64,000 bases of DNA from the NCBI RefSeq assembly GCF_004801405.1, contig NZ_SSOB01000018.1, positions 1 through 64,000 on the forward strand. Direction: 5' to 3'. Made by a program: the position numbers and the translations under genes. This stretch comes from Cohnella fermenti (GTDB lineage Bacteria > Bacillota > Bacilli > Paenibacillales > Paenibacillaceae). Shown in pieces: positions 61,873-64,000 of this stretch. Numbering within the stretch: the first letter of the stretch is position 1; every line of letters begins with the position of its first letter. A model generated the notes under the pieces. That model did no database searches and was not told where the DNA came from. It saw only the letters and a list, made by a program, of their open reading frames with translations.

Positions 61873-63432
61873 ATGATACGTCGACTTACGTTATTCTCAT
61901 TGCTCGCCGCGCTCCTGCTGGTTACCGCCTGCAGCTCGCAGTCGAACGAAGGAGGCAACGCCGGCTCGAATGCCGCACCCGCTCCTTCTTCCGAGGCGAG
62001 CGGGAACGCTTCGGAGACTCCGGCCGGAACGTCCGGCGCAGACTTCTCGGAGCCGGTCACGTTGAAGCTCTTGTTCTACACGGGGCAGTCCCAGCGACTG
62101 GCCGAGATTGCGGGCAAGGAACTGAAGGAGCTCGTAAAAAAAGAAATCAATGCCCAGCTTGACCTCACCTATCTTCCATGGTCGGAGTACGGCGGAGGCA
62201 AGACGGATCTGATGCTCTCCTCCGGCGAGGAATTCGCCGCCTACACGGACATCAATTACTTGTCCAAGTCCGTCTCCAAAGGCTTGTACGCCGACTTGAC
62301 GCCCTATGTGGACGACTATGCGCCCGATCTGAAGAGCAATGTCGCCGCCGCTTCGTTCGACGCCTTCAAGATGAACGGCAAGCAGTATGCGATCCCGGTC
62401 GGCAACCGGGCCAGCTCCGCGGCGTTCTACAGCGTTATGGTTCGCCAGGACCTGCTGGAAGAGGTCGGAATGTCCTCGGTCGGCTCGCTCGCGGAGCTGG
62501 AGGAGTATTACGACAAGGTGCACGCCAAGCATCCGGACATGATCGGCTTCGCTTCCGCGGATGCGACCTACATGCTGATGTACGAGTACACGGACATGAA
62601 CCTGAACTGGATCAACAACTTTATCGCCGTGAACGAAGCCGCCGAGGACGACAAGCTGATCAGTTGGTACGAATCGCCGGAGTTCAAAGCTTACGCGAGC
62701 CTGATGAACGGCTGGTACAAGAAGGGCATCATTCCGAAGTACGCCGCAACCAATCAGCCTCAGCTTCTGTCCGACTGGAACGTGGGCAAGGCGATGTTCT
62801 ACCCGGGAACGGCGACTCGCCCCATCGAAGGCATCGCTTCTATCACCCAGGCGGTCCCGACGGCCAAGCTTCAGAATTATTTTCTGAACAAGAACGACCG
62901 TCCGAAGATCAGCCGCGGCACCTACAACACCGCCTACTTCGTGTCGGCGAACGCCAAGCATCCCGAGCGGTACGTCGCCTTCTTCAATCTGCTGCAGAAG
63001 AACCAGGAGCTGTATGACTTCTTCACATACGGCATCAAGGACAAGGACTACACAATTGACGAGAAAGGAAGAATTGCGAATCTGACGAGCGACCTGTTCT
63101 TCGACGACTGGATGATGATGAACGACAAGTTCATGCGATTCGAGACGAACGTGTCCGACGACTTCATCGAGGAATACAAGCATTGGGACGACGACGCCAT
63201 CCTGTCGAAGACGGCCGGCTTCAACTTCGACAACACCAAGGTCAAGAACGAGGAGGCCAAGCTGAACGGGGTATACACGGAATTCGTCGCGCCGATCTCC
63301 AGCGGCTTCGTCGATTACGACACATACTTCCCGAAGACCCTCGAGAAGCTGAAGGCCGCAGGCCTCGACGCCTACATCGCGGAGTACCAGCGGCAATTCT
63401 CGGAGTGGTCCGCCGGCAGGCCGCAATCGTAA
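61873..63432 (+). CDS. Lipoprotein sugar-binding protein 2, locus E
   Basis: A 519-aa LipO-type lipoprotein and tandem paralogue of the preceding gene. The signal sequence ends in VTAC (Cys20). It starts at the ATG at 61873, nine nt after AAGGGGG; an open frame of 29 earlier codons lacks a ribosome site. The paralogues agree in most of the mature sequence, with the differences scattered, so the duplication is not very recent. A terminator follows 42 nt after the stop. Confidence 0.92.
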   Translation: MIRRLTLFSLLAALLLVTACSSQSNEGGNAGSNAAPAPSSEASGNASETPAGTSGADFSEPVTLKLLFYTGQSQRLAEIAGKELKELVKKEINAQLDLTYLPWSEYGGGKTDLMLSSGEEFAAYTDINYLSKSVSKGLYADLTPYVDDYAPDLKSNVAAASFDAFKMNGKQYAIPVGNRASSAAFYSVMVRQDLLEEVGMSSVGSLAELEEYYDKVHAKHPDMIGFASADATYMLMYEYTDMNLNWINNFIAVNEAAEDDKLISWYESPEFKAYASLMNGWYKKGIIPKYAATNQPQLLSDWNVGKAMFYPGTATRPIEGIASITQAVPTAKLQNYFLNKNDRPKISRGTYNTAYFVSANAKHPERYVAFFNLLQKNQELYDFFTYGIKDKDYTIDEKGRIANLTSDLFFDDWMMMNDKFMRFETNVSDDFIEEYKHWDDDAILSKTAGFNFDNTKVKNEEAKLNGVYTEFVAPISSGFVDYDTYFPKTLEKLKAAGLDAYIAEYQRQFSEWSAGRPQS

Positions 63433-63473
63433 TCTCTAATCTTCGCCCCGATTCGTTCGATTGGGCGCACAAC

Positions 63474-63516
63474 GAGAAGGCCCGCTGCCGCGGTCACCCC
63501 GGCGGCGGGCCTTCTC
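63474..63516 (+). terminator. Strong GC hairpin ending locus E
   Basis: Arms 63474-63493 and 63499-63516 (GAGAAGGCCCGC with GCGGGCCTTCTC plus inner pairs) form a very stable stem. The T run is poor (TCGATTG), so it may depend on stem strength, and it could also serve the minus-strand gene at the window end. Confidence 0.75.
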
Positions 63517-63532
63517 TCGATTGCACGATTTT

Positions 63533-63704
63533 ATGCGGTTTTTCACATTCGTTCGCCTGAATTTGCGATGATTAGAGGCGTTTTATGCGATTTTTCGCAT
63601 ATATAGGGACAGTTCGGGTCACAACGGCCCCCATGAATGTGGTTTTTCGCATAAAATCATCCAACTGCCCCGTTATCGCGCTGCACCAATGCGGTTTTTC
63701 ACAT
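63533..63704. repeat. Palindrome cluster B (four 16-bp units, exact 52-bp period)
   Basis: ATGCGGTTTTTCACAT (63533-63548), ATGCGATTTTTCGCAT (63585-63600), ATGTGGTTTTTCGCAT (63637-63652) and ATGCGGTTTTTCACAT (63689-63704) start exactly 52 bp apart. Spacers of 36 bp differ from each other but align with those of cluster A at 123-292. It lies between the locus E terminator and the convergent partial gene. Confidence 0.88.
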
Positions 63705-63862
63705 AAATTCGCGTCGCTCCACCGCCCTCAGCGGCCACAGCCGGAGGCCTCGCATCGCTTGCGGAGCCTCCGGCTTCTCGTTTACCGAACGGGCTTGTTC
63801 GGGCCTTATTCGACTCTTGCTCCGTTAGTGCCCGCTCCTCACCCGCGCCCCATTATCGCGGA
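63705..63862. other. Short gap before the partial gene, nothing recognised
   Basis: After the last palindromic unit there is an inverted GC-rich stretch (GCCGGAGGCC near 63738 with GGAGCCTCCGGC near 63761), a plausible terminator for the minus-strand gene though without a clear T run. Nothing else was recognised. Confidence 0.4.
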
Positions 63863-64000
63863 TTATCGAGGCCGAAGCTCGTAGGTCTCGCCCTTCCGCG
63901 TCTGCAGCTCCAGCACGCCGGCTTCGCGCTGCTCGACGAAGACGGGCACCGTGCCGTCCTGCCGCACAACACGCAGAGGAGCATCCGCCCTCAGCCGGAG
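63863..64000 (-). CDS. C-terminal fragment of a gene cut by the window edge
   Basis: The last 45 codons of a minus-strand gene end at the TAA at 63863-63865 and run off the right edge. The visible residues include RADAPLRVVRQDG, VFVEQREAGVLELQT and a final ETYELRPR. Alternating beta-strand character and a closing G-E-T-Y-E-L phrase resemble the C-terminal sandwich of some glycoside hydrolases (GH95 and others end similarly), but the fragment is too short for a firm family call. Codon choice matches the neighbours. Confidence 0.6.
   Translation of the reverse strand, partial: LRLRADAPLRVVRQDGTVPVFVEQREAGVLELQTRKGETYELRPR

Noticed and set aside
60071-63426. Minus-strand open frames of 547 and 509 codons over the tandem binding-protein genes
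   Set aside because: They mirror the two paralogous genes and resemble each other only because the sense genes do.
63533-63704. CRISPR array, because 16-bp repeats alternate with 36-bp spacers at constant period
   Set aside because: The repeats are too short and degenerate, the spacers are conserved between two distant clusters, and no cas gene is visible.

Overview
The window reads as chromosomal DNA of a Paenibacillaceae-type Firmicute (Paenibacillus or Cohnella like). The reasons are GC-rich genes with AGGAGG-type ribosome sites and frequent GTG/TTG starts, two giant surface proteins ending in SLH domains, and repeated sets of LplB/YtcP-type sugar permeases with lipoprotein binding proteins, YesM/YesN two-component systems and membrane-bound AraC regulators. 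This inference rests on gene content only. No rRNA, tRNA or CRISPR was seen.

Layout. 1-479: a repeat cluster and a terminator. Locus A (480-16764, mostly minus strand): an SLH-anchored beta-helix protein, an unassigned 604-aa protein, binding protein, two permeases, a membrane AraC regulator, a GH105 hydrolase and a divergent AraC regulator. Locus B (16801-26514, minus): YesN-type regulator, YesM-type kinase, membrane AraC regulator, binding protein and two permeases. A separate OmpR/VanS-like pair lies at 26779-29689. Locus C (30450-44966, minus): SLH beta-helix protein, binding protein, YesN/YesM pair, two permeases and a GH115-like alpha-glucuronidase. 45172-47289 (plus): a small Gln-rich protein and a chimeric ORF joining the N-terminus of an ISAzo13-like transposase to the C-terminal half of an AraC regulator. 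Locus D (47324-57739, minus): GH20, GH125, a DHDPS/neuraminate-lyase family protein, an FGE-like/sialidase fusion, a binding protein, two permeases and a LacI repressor. Locus E (58129-63432, plus): two permeases and two tandem paralogous binding proteins. The window ends in the 3' end of a minus-strand gene that is cut by the edge.

How the parts fit. Each locus looks like a self-contained glycan-utilisation unit: surface or cytoplasmic carbohydrate enzymes, an importer without its own ATPase (presumably a shared MsmX-type ATPase encoded elsewhere) and its own regulator. Locus D suits sialylated, mannose- and HexNAc-containing glycans. Locus C suits glucuronate-substituted glycans. Locus A suits pectin-like or uronate-containing glycans.

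The strongest non-genic signals are these. Four promoters in locus C carry a shared operator, TGAAAG-N7-TTC, 35-36 bp upstream of a -10 box. Two clusters at opposite ends of the window carry a 16-bp palindrome repeated every 51-52 bp. Hairpins sit inside the transport operons, and cre-like boxes cluster before locus E.
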